Below are positions 23,052-35,124 of a DNA stretch of 64,000 nucleotides, piece by piece; within the stretch, counting starts at the first letter, position 1; every line of letters begins with the position of its first letter. The translations under genes and the position numbers were made by a program. The notes below the pieces were generated by a model, which worked only from the letters and a program-made list of their open reading frames with translations, made no database searches and had not been told where the DNA came from. The stretch is from Candolleomyces eurysporus (taxonomy: Eukaryota > Basidiomycota > Agaricomycetes > Agaricales > Psathyrellaceae). Location: NCBI GenBank assembly GCA_027579435.1, contig JANBPK010000924.1, positions 98,800 through 162,799 on the forward strand. The letters run 5' to 3'.

Positions 23052-23975
23052 ATGCAACTAATCTTGTCGTCACATTCTCCATGGAAATCCGATTATCATG
23101 ACGCTCAGACCGGGGAGCTGGTGTACACAGCGAATATAGATTATAGCTTTCTCGGGCCGACAAAGATAACCCTCGATAGAGTTATACCCGGTAAGCGGTG
23201 GCCATCTCCTCGACTATCAACTTTGACTCAAAATCCAAATGCAAATGCCCCTCTGGACGTTCGTTCTCAATAGCCTACGGCTCGAGGCACCAGCAGGGCC
23301 AACGGGTGGAATACCAGTTCTCAAGAGTTTCGACAATCGAATTTCACTCCATCTCTTCGAACGTAATTTCCATTGGTGGACAAGACATCCCCACCGATGA
23401 GCTTTTATATACAAAGGGCATACTGCAAAGTCTAGTTGGAGGGTAAGCATTCATCAGTTGAGTTGATCGTCCAACTGTTACCAGAGGGCCTTCGTTTTCC
23501 AATCCCTTAGCATTGATCCTCACTACAATTCTCTACAGGAAACGCTACATGATTGGACCCGATGGAACAGAATACGAATGGGAGATAGGAACCACGAAGC
23601 CCGAGGTGAGAATTAACTACTGTTCATCGTTCCTGCCAGTGTCCTAGCAGCATATTGACTCAATCCCGGATCCAATATCTGTTGACTTATTCCCACTCTC
23701 AGTTATATCTGGCCGACACCAACGCCCTAGTAGGAAAGTACCACCGCCCGCACTCCGGCTTCTTCTCAAGCTCAGGACCCACACCAGCTTCTCTCGAAAT
23801 CTTTCTTCCAAGTCATAGTGGTCAATATGGTCAGCCAGGTGGATACGACGAAGCCACGGTCGACTTGATTTTAACTACTTTCATTTATTTGGAAAAGAAG
23901 AGGAAGGATCGGGAGGCTCAGAGGCGGCGCAGGAGAGTCAATGCTAGTGGCGGATTTGGTCCAGGAAGGTTTTGA
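23052..23975 (+). CDS. DUF6593 protein, copy B
   Basis: Exons 23052-23190, 23274-23442, 23539-23605 and 23703-23975 give 215 residues, all junctions canonical. It shows every block of the family: MQLILSSHSPWKSDYHD, LVYTANIDYSFLGPTKITLDR, STIEFHSISSNVISIGGQD, KRYMIGPDGTEYEW, YLADTNALVGKYHRPHSGFF, PASLEIFLPSHS and TVDLILTTFIYLEKKRKDRE. The tail is short and basic (RRRRVNASGGFGPGRF) instead of poly-Gly. This copy and copy E are the two intact references for the local family. No function is established for DUF6593. The fold is probably a beta-sandwich or barrel closed by a C-terminal helix, but that is inference. Confidence 0.88.
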
Positions 23976-25428
23976 CAAAGTTGAATTGTTATTCTATTCG
24001 CTGAATATAAACATCTGTATTACTCGCCATCCGTCGGTCGGTCTTGGCAATCGCGCCTTCGCACGAGAGGTAATAGAAACTTCCGAACCAGATCCCGCCT
24101 CAAACCGAGAGAGGGAACCAATGAAAGCGACCTGAGTAACGGGTGTTTCGGAAGACGGTCAAGCTCAATGGTGGAGTTACAGCGTACAATGCGGCATGAG
24201 CCCTAGCCGTCTAGGCAGTCTGTAATGTGATAAAGAAACTGAAGCGAATAATAAAAATACATAAATAAAAAAGAGAAGAGAATGGACGAAAAATGTCCAG
24301 GCGAACTTTCAGGGATGTAGATAAGTTCAATTGAATATAGAAGTCAGGAATCAGCAGCGATTCGGAGACAAGCAAAGCACTCGCCTGCCTATCATTTCTG
24401 AGCAAATATGAGACTGAAGTTCTCGAGGTAGGTCCGTCAATACTCTTGAATGCTCATGTTGGACAGCCTGGCTCGGCAGCAGCTCAGGTTAACAGCAAAA
24501 AGAAGGCGTGTCATAGTAGGGCATCCTGTGTACGGGACGGCCGTCAAAATCACGGCCCAAGACGGGTCTCTGATCGTGCAAGACGGGCCGTCCTCCCCAA
24601 TAGGGGACGGGACGGGTAGGATCCCGTCACGGCTGTCCACGGTATCCTATTCATTCGCTCACCTCCTCCCTTCCGATATATTGAATATCCTTTCAAGTTG
24701 CGTTGCCGTCCACGGCTGTCACCTCGCGGTACAAGACGGGGACCATGAAAGTTACAGATAGGCCATGCAACCTTGTTCACAACAAAGATCGGCATCGGTG
24801 CCGCTGCGAAGCGAAGACGGATCTGCAATCTTGTGAGCGTGTTTGTCGACGGCTATCGAAGTGCACAACTCAAACATCCCGGGGTCCCTAGGGCGTTGGG
24901 CGCCAGTCCAGATCTTCCTAATCCTACTGACTACCAGCACACGTTTGTCCCGTGGAGCATGTTGGCAACAGATAGCTTTAATTAACTAAGAGTAAAAACA
25001 GTCGCCGGAACGACTCGCACCCGAGGTCATCATATCCCTCGACAACTGCCACACTCTAGACTTCCGACTCAAGGTTACCTTGCAGTCTAAATTCAGAACT
25101 CGACTCGCTTTTGGCACAAAGCTGATAAAGAGGATTGTATCCTCTAAGCTCAAAGCGTCAACAAGCTCCAGGCCGAGGTCACTGCTATGGGGCTGCACAA
25201 ATTGCTTGTACAGCCTCCCTGTTTCTTTTGGAAGGCACTGCTCTGATCTTTGGAGTTTATCCCTTTCCGATGATGGATTTGAATCCAGTATATCAAAGGC
25301 CTCGCGACTTCACTCCCAGGAATCATTGAGTTACCCCCAACAAGTCTTCACAGCGCAGCAGTACGCCCAGCCCTAGAGACTACCTTCCCTGCATTTTCGT
25401 GCTCTCGCTGAAGTCGCACACAGACAAA
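23976..25428. other. 3' flank of copy B and duplicated 5' region of copy C
   Basis: No open gene. Holds the junction of the tandem duplication and the copy-2-specific insertion described separately. Confidence 0.5.
24512..24797. mobile_element. Insertion of about 286 bases in the second duplicate unit
   Basis: Copy 1 reads continuously through ggacgtgtgccgctg at about 22330. Copy 2 is interrupted between ggcgtgt and gtgccgctg. The insert is GC-rich with nested complementary motifs (gacggccgtc, gacgggccgtcc, gggtaggatcccgtc) and a repeated cacggctgtc. No convincing terminal inverted repeats or coding capacity are seen, and a 3-base target duplication (gtg) is possible. It could be a small non-autonomous element or a filler insertion. 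Confidence 0.4.
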
Positions 25429-26343
25429 ATGAATTTAATCTTGTTGTCGCATTGTCCATGGATATTTGATTATCACGACGCTCAGACCGGAGAACTGGTG
25501 TACAGAGCGACACTACAGATCATGGCCTTCTTGGGCCAAAAAAGATAACCCTTCGTAGAGCTATACCCGGTAAGCAGTGGCCGTCGAGTAGACTATCAAT
25601 TTTGACTGACGATATAAGCCTTCTGGATGCGCTTCCTTTCGGTGGCCGACGACTCGCGGCACCAGCAGGGCCAACAAGAGGAACACCAGTTCCCAAGAGT
25701 TTCGACAATCGAGTTTCACTCCTTGTCTTCGAACGTGGTATCCATCGGTGGACGAGACTCCCCGGCGGTGAGCTTTTACATCCAAAGGGCATACTGCAGC
25801 GTCTATTTGGAAGGTAAGCATTTCATTATCCGAGTTAGCCGTCCAACTGTCACCAAAGGGACCTCGTTTTCCGATCTTTTAATTTTTCATCCTCACTAAA
25901 ACACTCTACAGCAAACGTTATATGACTGGACCGACGGAACAGAATACGAGTGGGCGATAGGACCCACGAAACCCGCGGTGAGTCTATTTACTGTTCAATA
26001 TATCCCCTCTACCAGCGTCCCAGCAGCATCTTGATTCGATTCCACTAACTGTCAACTAATCCCTACTATTAGTTGGTATATCTGGCCGACACCAAGGCCC
26101 TCGTTGGAGAGTACCACCTCCCGCATTCCAGCTTCTTCTCAAGCTCAGAATCCACAGCACCTTCTCTCGAAATCTCTCTTCCCACTGATAGTAGCCAGAA
26201 TAATCAGCCAGGTGGAAACGACCAAACAACGATTGACCTGAATTTAACCACCTTCATTTATCTGGAAAAGGAGAGGAAGGATGGGGAGAGTGAGAGGCAG
26301 ATATTAAANCGCTGCTGGTGGAGCAGCGGTAGGAGGGTTTTGA
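25429..26343 (+). pseudogene. DUF6593 copy C, broken
   Basis: The tandem duplicate of copy B. The same exon order can be followed to the TGA at 26341, but at least three frame breaks occur: before the LGPKKIT block in exon 1 (about 25515-25535), in the GGRDSPA segment of exon 2 (about 25765), and in exon 3, where one base is missing from the GPDGTE codons (about 25930). Another N lies at 26309 near the tail. C-terminal blocks (YLADTKALVGEYHLPH, FIYLEKERKDGE) are still readable, so inactivation is fairly recent. Confidence 0.8.
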
Positions 26344-26369
26344 CAAACTTGTACTATTGCTTTCAGTGA

Positions 26370-27059
26370 GCATTTAAGGGTGCACTCATTCGCCAAATAT
26401 AATCAATCATGTGTACTCTTCGCCATCCGTTCGTCGCTCTTTGCAATTAAGATTTCACCCGAGAGGAAATAGAATCTTCCGAATCAGATCGCATCTCAAA
26501 CCAGGAGAAGAGCGACCTGATCAAAGCGTGTTACAGTATTGGTAAATGGTCAAGCTCAAGGGCAGAGGGACAGCGTAGTAACGGTACGATGCGCGGTGTG
26601 CATGAATCCTAGGCGTCTAGGCAGTCTGTAATGTGATAAAGAAACTGAAGTGAATAAATAGATACATAAATAAGAAAGAGAGAAAAATGTCCAAGCGAAC
26701 TTTAAAGGATGTACATACAGTAAGTTCGTTTTAGTGGTGTCCGAGAAGGGATTAATGTAAGGGTGAACGTTGGGTGACCCTCGGGGTTCCCACCACTCCG
26801 CTCTTCGGCGAGGCGTTGAACAGCTATAGGTTCCCTGAGCCTAGTTCAGTGCCGAACACCATGGTCCCAACCGAACAACCGTTGAACGCAGACAAGGTTG
26901 GCACGCCGATACGCAAACACTCTAAGCAGACGAGGAAGAGCCAGGACCAAATAATAAACGACCACCGAGACGAAGTCAGACTCCGAGACTTTGCGGCATC
27001 TTACATATCCGTCACCCGGGTCCATCATCTACCGGAGCCAGCCAGCCAACCACTGTTCA
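26370..27059. other. Spacer between array and ATG101
   Basis: End of the tandem duplication (to about 26740), then 300 bases without recognisable genes. The plus-strand frame at 26774-27109 overlaps the ATG101 3' end and has no support. Confidence 0.45.
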
Positions 27060-28061
27060 TTAGGTCGCTCGTTCAGTGGTCCGACCAACCTCAACATCCC
27101 CAACCTTGACCGAAATATGTATCGGAAAAGGTGAGATCCCAGTAGCGTTGGTGATGAGTGGTACGGCTGCTCTACCTCGCTCGGAGGAGGTGTGGGTGAG
27201 AATAGTATGGATCGTTTTGGTTAGTGTAGTTGAGAGGGCTGTGTGCAAAGCGAGACGTTCTGTATGGGGAGGAATCAGTATCACGATCAGGATCAGTGAT
27301 ATGGAGAGACCGAGGGAAGCGGGGCGCAGAGGAACATGGAAGGAGGGGCCGCAGGAGGGAGGGAGGACGACGAGCAAATCAGATACACACCGTGATCGCT
27401 TCTCTGCTGCCGCAGTTCGGCGTTGATTATCCTGCACGGGCATGTCAGCAAGACGTCGGGCGAAAAGCGCATGAAAAAGGGGGGTGCAAATCTGGACGAT
27501 GGTAATCACAGACATACCATTGCTCCCAGGGAACGTCCTCTTCCCCCATATACACCGCAAACCATGATTTCTTGGGCTTTTTCTCGGAGAAGGTCACAAA
27601 AATCTAGACCACGCCGACATCTCGGTCAGTATGTGGGTCGCAGATGAGAAGGCGCACAAGAGCTGACTGACCTGGCCCCTCTTTGACCCGCCCTCGATCC
27701 CTCGCCAGAACGCATCCACTTTTTCGTTGACGAGTTGTTCCATCTCTGGATCCGATACACCCGGCTGGTTGAGAACAAAAAAGGGTAGCATGAGATTGGT
27801 TAGTCTTGTCGCGGGGTTCCGGAAGGCGGTTCACACATACCATCGTAACGTCTAAGACTTCAAACGTAGTCGGTTTGATGGTTCCAAATAGCCTATGGAA
27901 CAAGATGGAATGCAGAACCCCGTGAAGGACATCTTTCGTCGTAAATCGATCGAGGATCTACCCGGATAAAATCTTCCATAAGTTCGCCAGCGCTGTCAGG
28001 TTTGGTAGTTTTGATTGAAACTCACGAGGTCTATGGTGATGATTGGGTAGGTTGCCTCCAT
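27060..28061 (-). CDS. ATG101: Autophagy-related protein 101
   Basis: Six exons on the minus strand (28061-28026, 27957-27841, 27764-27672, 27603-27518, 27431-27391, 27259-27060) give 190 residues. Recognisable Atg101 features in order: DVLHGVLHSILFHRLFG, TTFEVLDVTM, PGVSDPEMEQLVNEKV, VTFSEKKPKKSWF, VYMGEEDVPWEQW, INAEL, and the C-terminal block ILTHTSSERGRAAVPLI. Atg101 is a HORMA-fold protein that partners Atg13 in the Atg1/ULK autophagy-initiation complex of most eukaryotes. It is absent from budding yeast, which uses Atg29/Atg31. The length is slightly short of typical. All junctions are canonical. The gene is divergent from the GH31 gene, sharing a 565-base spacer. Confidence 0.94.
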
Positions 28062-28626
28062 GGATCGGTCGTCCAGGGAAAACAATGGTATCGCTCGCAG
28101 ATGAGGTGGTGGTGGTGCGCGCAAAAGCTGTCCTTGACGTCAGCACACCTGAAAGAAGAACCTTAACCCTAGATTGATGAGGCGATGGATGACGATGTCC
28201 TCCCCACCTCCATCCTGCTCCATCGTTGCAAATGTATGGGCGCACACTCTGGGCAGACCATATGAGCAGGTGCGCCGTCAACTTGAGTTATCATTNGAAA
28301 GACTTAATGAGAACTCTCCCACCCTTGCAGTCCAGTTTGCGAAGCACCGTGGGTGACGAGTCCCGAGCGAACGTCATATTCGGCTTCTTAGTGCTCAAGA
28401 CCACAAGGGTGCACCATATTGTTACCCCAAAAAGCTAAAACCGAGTCTGCTGATCAGAGAAGCGACAAGTCGGACGAGGCCAGCCTCCTGGGAACCGACG
28501 ATGAAGTCACCATCGGATTCTGCAACAAGAGCGCGGGCCAGAATTCTTCAAAAGCTCCCTCTCGCCGCCGCCGTCAGCCTCATTGTCTCCCTGGGCTTTC
28601 TTCTGAACCAGACTAGTGTCCTGACA
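28062..28626. other. Shared promoter region ATG101 / GH31
   Basis: Divergent spacer containing an N at 28296. A GH31 reading frame is open back to an ATG at 28501, so the alpha-glucosidase could start up to 42 codons earlier. Confidence 0.5.
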
Positions 28627-31600
28627 ATGTGGTGGCGTGGTACCACCCTGGTGCTGTCCTCCTCGACCCTCCTCTCGACCCTATTGTCCGCGGTCATCCA
28701 TGCACCTGGCAGCTCTGCCGCGTACGTTGACCCTGCTGTCCTCGACGCGTGCCCGGGGTATGTGACGCGAAAAGTATCCCAGACACGCGGCGGCAGTGAG
28801 ATCCGTATCGAGCTCGGACTGCCTGCCAACTCGACTGGGTGTGCGGTCTTTGGGAGGGATATCCAAAACCTGGTCCTCGTCGCCACCTATGAGACTCGTA
28901 TGTGACATTCCTGTCTATTACTAGCGATATGCTAACCTCTGTCTAGCTACACGTCTCCACGTCAAGATCACCGATGCCAACAACAGGCGATACGAAGTTC
29001 CCGAAGACGTCTTCCCCAGACCTAAAAGCTCCTTCGTCTCTCCCCGCGACTCCCAGCTCAGGTTCAACTATACCACCGCTCCTCAACCTTTCGCGCTTAC
29101 CATCTCGCGTGCATCCACCAACGAAGTCCTCTTTACCACCGCCAGTTTCCCTCTCATCTACGAAGACCAATACCTTCGTATCAAAACCTCTCTTCCAGCG
29201 GGCGCCAACATCTACGGGTTGGGTGAACATTCCCATACGTTCCGTTTGGACGCGAACAACGGCGGGCAGGGACTCACAAGGACGCTATGGAGCCGCGACT
29301 CCTTCGGTATCCCTCTCAACTCGAACCTCTACGGGAACCACCCTGTTTACTATGATCACCGCACCACCGGCACACACGGTGTCTTCCTCCTCAACTCTAA
29401 CGGCATGGATATCAAACTTAACGAGACCTCCAATGGGAATACGCTCGAGTATAATGTGATCGGGGGTGTGCTCGATTTCTACTTCTTGGCGGGGAGCGAG
29501 AACGATCCCGTCCAGGTTGTGAAGCAGTATGCTGAGCTCTCGGGATACGCTGCTGAGGTTCCCTACTGGAGTCTAGGATTCCACCAGTGTAGGTTTGGTT
29601 ACAAGGGTGCGTGTTATTCGTCCACTTCGAAAACGATCTCGATACTAACATCTTCATGTCACCTTTGCAGACTTTGTCGACGTCGCAGGCGTAATCTCCA
29701 ACTACCTCAGAGCCCAAATCCCCCNTCGAGACCATGTGGACAGATATCGACTACATGCGAGATCGCCTCATCTTCACCGTCGACCCGCAATACTTCCCTA
29801 TGGCCCGTATGCGCGAAATCGTGTCGTACCTCCACTCGCACAAACAACACTACATCGTCATGACCGACCCCGCCGTCGGGTTCAACCCCAACTCGCCCGT
29901 ACCCTACGAAACCTTCAACCGGGGCGAGTCTTTGGGCATCTGGCTCAAAAACAATAACGGCTCCAACCACCTCGGAGTCGTTTGGCCGGGCGTCACGGTC
30001 TATCCTGATTGGTTCCACGCGAGGATCACCGAATGGTGGAATGACGAGTTCGCTAGGTTCTACAGCCCACAGGAGGGATTGGATATCGACGGGGTCTGGA
30101 TTGATATGAACGAGCCGGCGAGTTTCTGTGATTATCCGTGCACGGATCCGTTTGGGCAGGCTGTACTGCAGAATATGCCGCCGAAGAGGGGTACCCTACC
30201 TCCCGACCCTGACACCCCGATCTTCACTGATGCGGGAGCTAGTGTGGATGTGGCGCCCAGGGCGTACGAGAGCTCGCAGTATGACTATTTGTTGAGCAAG
30301 AGAGCGCTCGAGAAGAGGCAGGATGGGCCGGCGGACGATCCGTTGTTGAACCCTCCGTATGCTATCGATAATACCGTTGGCGCGTTGTCTTCGAGGACAG
30401 CCTATGTACGTGCCTCGTCTCCTTCTTGGGATCCCTATGGCTTTTGTGCTGACTTTGCGTTCTCCTTTAAAGACCAACGTTCGCCACTTCAACAACCTCA
30501 CGGAATACGATACCCATAACCTCTACGGAACCATGATGTCCACCGCTACCCGACACGCTATGCTTGCGCGTCGTCCTGCTCGTCGGCCCTTCGTCATTAC
30601 CCGCTCGACGTTTGCTGGTGCTGGTAAACACGTCGGGAAGTGGCTAGGTGACAATTTGAGCACTTGGGAACACTATAGAGCGAGTATCGCTGGGATGCTT
30701 AACTTTGCTAGTGTTTTCAACGTTCCGATGGTAGGGAGTGATGTGTGTGGGTTTGGGGGCAACACGACCGAGACGCTGTGCGCGAGGTGGGCAACGCTTG
30801 GAGCGTTTAATCCTTTCTTCCGCAACGTGAGTTCTTTTTTNCGTCGAGTTCGACTGAGTGGGTTATTGACAATTTGGCCTTTTTAGCATAACATCGATAC
30901 GGGGAACAGCCAAGAATTCTTTATCTGGCCTTTGACGACTGCTGCTGCGAAGAATGGTATCGATATTCGGTAAGTCTTCCGTTCCTCCCCACTTTGACTG
31001 AACTCACCTATCTCTTTTGTCGTTGTATATAGCTATCGCCTGCTCGACTACATCTACACCGCCTTCCACGCAGCCCACGCTGACGGAACACCCGTCCTCT
31101 CTCCCTTATGGTACAAATACCCCAAGGATACCACGACCTACCCTATCGACCTTCAATTCTTCTACGGACCCTCGGTCGTCGTCTCGCCTGTTACCGATGA
31201 AGGATCGACTTCTGTCCGGTACTACCTACCTCAAGATACCTTCTACGACTTCGCCACCCTTTCTACCGTGTCTGGTGGGCAATGGGTGACCCAAAACGAC
31301 GTGGCCTACGACCAGATTCCCCTTCATATCAAGGGAGGAAGTGTCGTTCCTCTGAGAAATCAAAGCGCGATGACCTTGGCGGAACTCAGGACTAAACCGT
31401 TCAACTTGGTTGTGGCGCCTGATTCGCAGGGCAGAGCGCAGGGTGATCTGTACCTCGATGACGGGGAGAGGATCGACCCACCCCCATCGGGAACCACTCA
31501 AATCAAGTTCGATTATCGTAGTGGGAGGTTGAGCGTTAGCGGGCGGTTCAATTACCGTGAGGGTAATGCGGTGGGATGGAAAACAGTTCGGTTCGCTGGG

Positions 31601-31741
31601 ATTCAGAAGCGGCCGGGGAGGGTTCAGGTGGACGGGCGGGGTGTGAGTGGTGGGAGGGTGAGATATGATGAGAGCTCACGTGTGTTGGAGGTTGATGTGG
31701 ATGTGGACAGATTGAGGGCGTTCGAGGTCGTGGTTCTTTGA
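28627..31741 (+). CDS. GH31 alpha-glucosidase, secreted
   Basis: Exons 28627-28897, 28947-29606, 29671-30405, 30473-30826, 30887-30969 and 31033-31741 give about 936 residues once the N at 29725, which adds a base to a C run, is skipped. An N-terminal hydrophobic segment ([19 protein letters not shown]) looks like a signal peptide. GH31 landmarks: NIYGLGEH, the catalytic nucleophile Asp in GVWIDMNEP (about residue 455), [16 protein letters not shown], the acid/base Asp region [10 protein letters not shown], and the C-terminal beta domains with [12 protein letters not shown] and LYLDDGE. The sequence around the nucleophile fits maltase-type alpha-glucosidases that release glucose from maltose and starch ends. 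I chose the start at 28627 because it places the signal peptide at the N-terminus. An ATG at 28501 gives a longer, possibly anchored form. Confidence 0.93.
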
Positions 31742-32091
31742 CGAGCGAAGGGGTTTATGGAATCTTGGGGATGCGGATTACGTCCTAACTTGTCGGAACC
31801 GTCTGGAAGCGAATACCAAAGTTATAATATGTGTGTTATCTACTCGTATGATGGCCGCACCACCCAGTGGCTGTTAACGATCGCAAGAAAGGGCATCCCA
31901 AGAGTAGGAAGGGTGGGTCTGCATTACGACAGACATTGACAAGCATATTCGATCACCTCATTGTGACGGCACAAACTTTCAATATAAGATCAGGAACGGC
32001 CGCGTTCATGGATCAAGGTTTCGTCCGCCACACTAACTGCTTTCCACCTCTCATACGTCTTGACGCCAACGACCCTGACTATCTGTGCAAC
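31742..32091. other. Spacer before F-box 3
   Basis: No gene. An in-frame upstream ATG at 32008 is an alternative start for the F-box protein. Confidence 0.4.
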
Positions 32092-33958
32092 ATGGTCGCC
32101 CGAAAGCACCGTTCCGAGCCAGAGTCTGGATATTTGCTGGACCTACCCAATGAGCTCCAATTCCATATTTGCTCAGAAACGACGGTTGAGGACCTAATGG
32201 CGCTGGGAAAGGTGAGCGCTTTCCTCGTTCCCGTATCACTTCTGATTCATGAATTCGATCCCATCAGACCTGCAAAGGACTTCACCAGGTTGTTTCGGAT
32301 AGACGTCTCTGGGAGGTTGCGGTACTATCTATGTGCCGTCACCATGGTCTCTTCGAGCCGTCATATCCGGTCGAGTCCATGGGCCTCGTCGACCTTCAGA
32401 AGGCAGCTTTCGGACCTATCCTCTTCAATCGTAGGATGAAGAAGTTTACAGCGAACTTTGACGGGAAGATGCCAACGCTCCGCCCTGGGGAGAACAAGTT
32501 CCAGAACAAGCTCACTAGCACTATATCAGAGCTGATTCCGGGAGGGAGGTATCTCCTTACCGGTGGAAGCTTCACTGGTTCCATCGTGCTGTGGGACCTG
32601 GGAACCGCAGGCCCATTCTATCGCGTCAAGCCCAAGCAGGAGCTGCTTGGTATTGCCCAGTGCGCATTGGATCATTCGCGGTTCTTCATGAAGGCTCTAA
32701 CGCCGATAACGCCTCGGCCTGGCGAAACGACCTTGCGATTCACCGCTACGGTACAGTCGCTAGAAGCTCCGCGGACTCAGTTGTCAGTAACATTCAGTGC
32801 CTCTACTGGTATTATATCGTCAATTACTGACTCTCGCTCTATCGCTCGTAGTGTCAGGATGTATGAAGTAGGGCCGTTGCCCGAGCGAAAGTCCATTCGG
32901 CAGGTGGCTGAGATCCAGTTGAATCCGGCCTTCAGCCTCGTCCAGCCGGGAGGTGGTAAATCCTATCAAAGTCGGATGGTGTTCGCTGGAAGCCCACTGA
33001 GGCAGAGCTCCCACAAATGCATCGTCATCTGGGACTATGCTAAGGACAATGTTCAGGCATTCAAGCTTACCCCATCCTGGCTCGGATTTAAATCCGTATC
33101 CTTAAAGGTGAGTGCTTCCCAGGCGCCCCCCGCGCTTTGCTGTTCCTTCGTAGAATTGACGCTGATTTCAACCATTTGGAATGCGTTTGTAGATGGCTTA
33201 CACGGACGAAGTGATCGTTGGGCTCACCGCGAAAGGCGTCGTCGCTTGGAGGATCCCCACCGAATTGGACGCCCCACTCAGAAGCACCTGCTACCTGTCC
33301 GAACTCGAACTCCAGACCATGATATTAAACTCCCCAGAAATAGAACCGATCTGCACCGATATCCACGGTCTACCTTTCGATCTTCGCCAGGTCTTCGGAT
33401 ACAATAGTAACTCAGCTTCAGCGGCCGCAACCATGATCCAAGTTGACAAGAGTGGGGATTCCGATGGGCCACGATATTCCAGCTCATTCACATACGACTG
33501 CGCTGAATTAAGCCGCGTGCAGAACCGCAGTGCGTTCCCCCTACAGAGGTTCACTTTGGATTTCCCCCCCGCCGTCGGGACAAGGGTCGTCCGACGACCC
33601 AGCGGCTCTGCAAGCTAGGGTTACGTCGGTGTCCCGAAGTCCTGCCATACCCGTGACTCCTGGCAGTGCGTTAAAGGCCGGCGTCTTGTCGGGAGACCAC
33701 ATGCTCACCATGATTGGGTCTCCCGGACAGGATGTCAGTTGGGCACATTCACCTATCGCCCCTGCTGAAACCAAGGATGCGGATAGCGTCGACGATGGTT
33801 GGCGAATCGTGAAATTCGAGGTTGAAAGGGAATGGCTGGCGCAGGGAACCCCGTGTGTTTGCTCGGGTCGGATGGTGTATGCCGACAAACCATGCAAGGA
33901 CATATATGTGGTTGACTTACTGCACGATAGACAGACAGGTAGTGAGCTGGTTCCATAG
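32092..33958 (+). CDS. F-box protein 3, one homopolymer frameshift
   Basis: Exons 32092-32211, 32268-33107 and 33193-33958 give 574 residues if the C run at 33564-33570 has six instead of seven Cs. As written, the frame breaks there. The tandem copy at 35826-35831 has six. The F-box is at residues 15-54 (LLDLPNELQFHICSETTVED then TCKGLHQVVSDRRLWEVAVL), followed by LFEPSYPVESMGLVDLQKAAFGP, VPGG-type propeller-like strands (IPGGRYLLTGG, VLWDLG, CIVIWDYA, VVAWRIPTE) and the C-terminal GRMVYADKPCKDIYVVDLL. It is the nearest paralogue of F-box protein 2. The intron before the last exon has a GTGAGT donor. It converges on DUF6593 copy D 260 bases downstream. Probably a real gene with a sequencing error, or a very young pseudogene. 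Confidence 0.78.
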
Positions 33959-34217
33959 ATGCCTGGTCGTTAGGCTCCGGTCTATAGTTGGTGAGAAGGT
34001 CCGCTGTAGTGTTTTGGCGTGTGATTTGATATTTCAGTGATAGAATGCAGGCTCTCGTACATGTACGATAGAGGCGCAGAGGTAGTACGGTATATTAATT
34101 AAGGTTAATCATAGTTTGCTCCTAGATTCAAGGAATGAATGTAGAAGATATATACGGGCTAGCAGAACAGGGAATCCGGCATGGCATGTTTGCAAGTAAT
34201 ATGAACCGCTGAGTTGA

Positions 34218-35124
34218 TCAACCTCCTCCTCCTCCTCCTCCTCCTCCTCCTCCTCCTCCTCCTCCATCACCACCACCATTTCCACCACCGCCAGCTCTCC
34301 CGTCCCCACTCTCTTCTTCCCTCCTCTGTTTTTCGAGATAAATGAAGGTGGTTAGAATCAAGTCGACCGTCGCTTGGTCATAGCCCCCTGATTGGTGAGA
34401 AGACGCTGATCCAAACTGGCTATGATGAGGAAACAGTTCCAAGGAAGCTGGTCTAGATCCCGATTTCGAAAAGAAACCGTAGTGTGGAAGATGGTACTTT
34501 GCGACCAGTGCACTGGAAGCGTCAGCTAAATACAACTAAGTTAATATGTCAGCGACGATCACCGGGTTCAAGATTCACGTTGATAGTCCTCACCTCAGGC
34601 TTCGCAAACCCTCTCACCCATTTGTATTCAGTCCCGTCGGGGCCAATCATGTATCGATCCCTGCCCATAGCGAAGAAATCAGCATAAAGAATCTTAGTCG
34701 ATACTCCCAGTGGCTTGAACGAGGACTTACAATCCGAGTACGCTTTTCAAAACACCCTTTCTGTGCAATAGCTCGCCGGCGGGCAAGTCTCGTCCGCCTA
34801 ATGGAGATCACGTTCGAAGAAAAGGCGCGGAACTCGATCGTTGAGACTCTTGTAAATTGTAATTCTCCTGGACCATGAGGTTGCGCCGAGCCATCAGCTG
34901 CTGCATGAACAGCGGCAAGAAACCCCGTAGGTATTTCCAGCATCAGGTTGAGATTTATTGACTTCGACAGGCGACAGTCACTCACCAGGTATCGCTCTAT
35001 CAAGAGTTATCGTTGTCGGCCCAAAAAGCTTACGATGAAAGGTACTCTTGTACACCAACTCTCCTGTTTGGGAGTCGTGGTATTCGGATGCCCACGGAGA
35101 ACGCGACGACAGGATTAGCTGCAT
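34218..35124 (-). pseudogene. DUF6593 copy D, one frameshift
   Basis: Minus-strand exons 35124-34986, 34900-34731, 34660-34594 and 34535-34218 match copy E block for block. Exon 2 is 170 bases instead of 169: one extra A/T at about 34800, in the ATC-TCC-ATT-GGC-GGA region, breaks the frame in the SIGG motif. The rest is well kept (YLADASSALVAKYHLPHYGF, ATVDLILTTFIYLEKQRR) and ends in an expanded run of about sixteen glycines. It is either recently inactivated or carries a sequencing error. Confidence 0.8.
34221..34265. repeat. (CCT)n microsatellite coding poly-Gly
   Basis: About fifteen uninterrupted CCT units (GGA on the coding strand) at the 3' end of DUF6593 copy D. The tandem copy E has about six at the same place (36483-36500), so the tract has expanded or shrunk since the duplication. 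Confidence 0.92.

Larger units (their letters stand above)
22140..26740. repeat. Tandem duplication containing DUF6593 copies B and C
   Basis: About 22140-24340 and 24340-26740 are two diverged copies of one unit. Shared landmarks in order: the segment around agcagcgattcggagacaa (22155 and 24353), gatctgcaat-tgtgagcgtgt (22355 and 24821), the phrase cacgtttgtcccgtggagcat (22489 and 24941), the DUF6593 gene, and tctgtaatgtgataaagaaa near the end (24218 and 26628). The first copy starts inside F-box gene 2, so copy 2 also carries a scrap of F-box 5' sequence. Copy 2 has an extra insert of about 286 bases. Confidence 0.85.

Noticed and set aside
26774..27109. 111-codon plus-strand frame
   Set aside because: Overlaps the conserved 3' end of ATG101 on the other strand and has no support.
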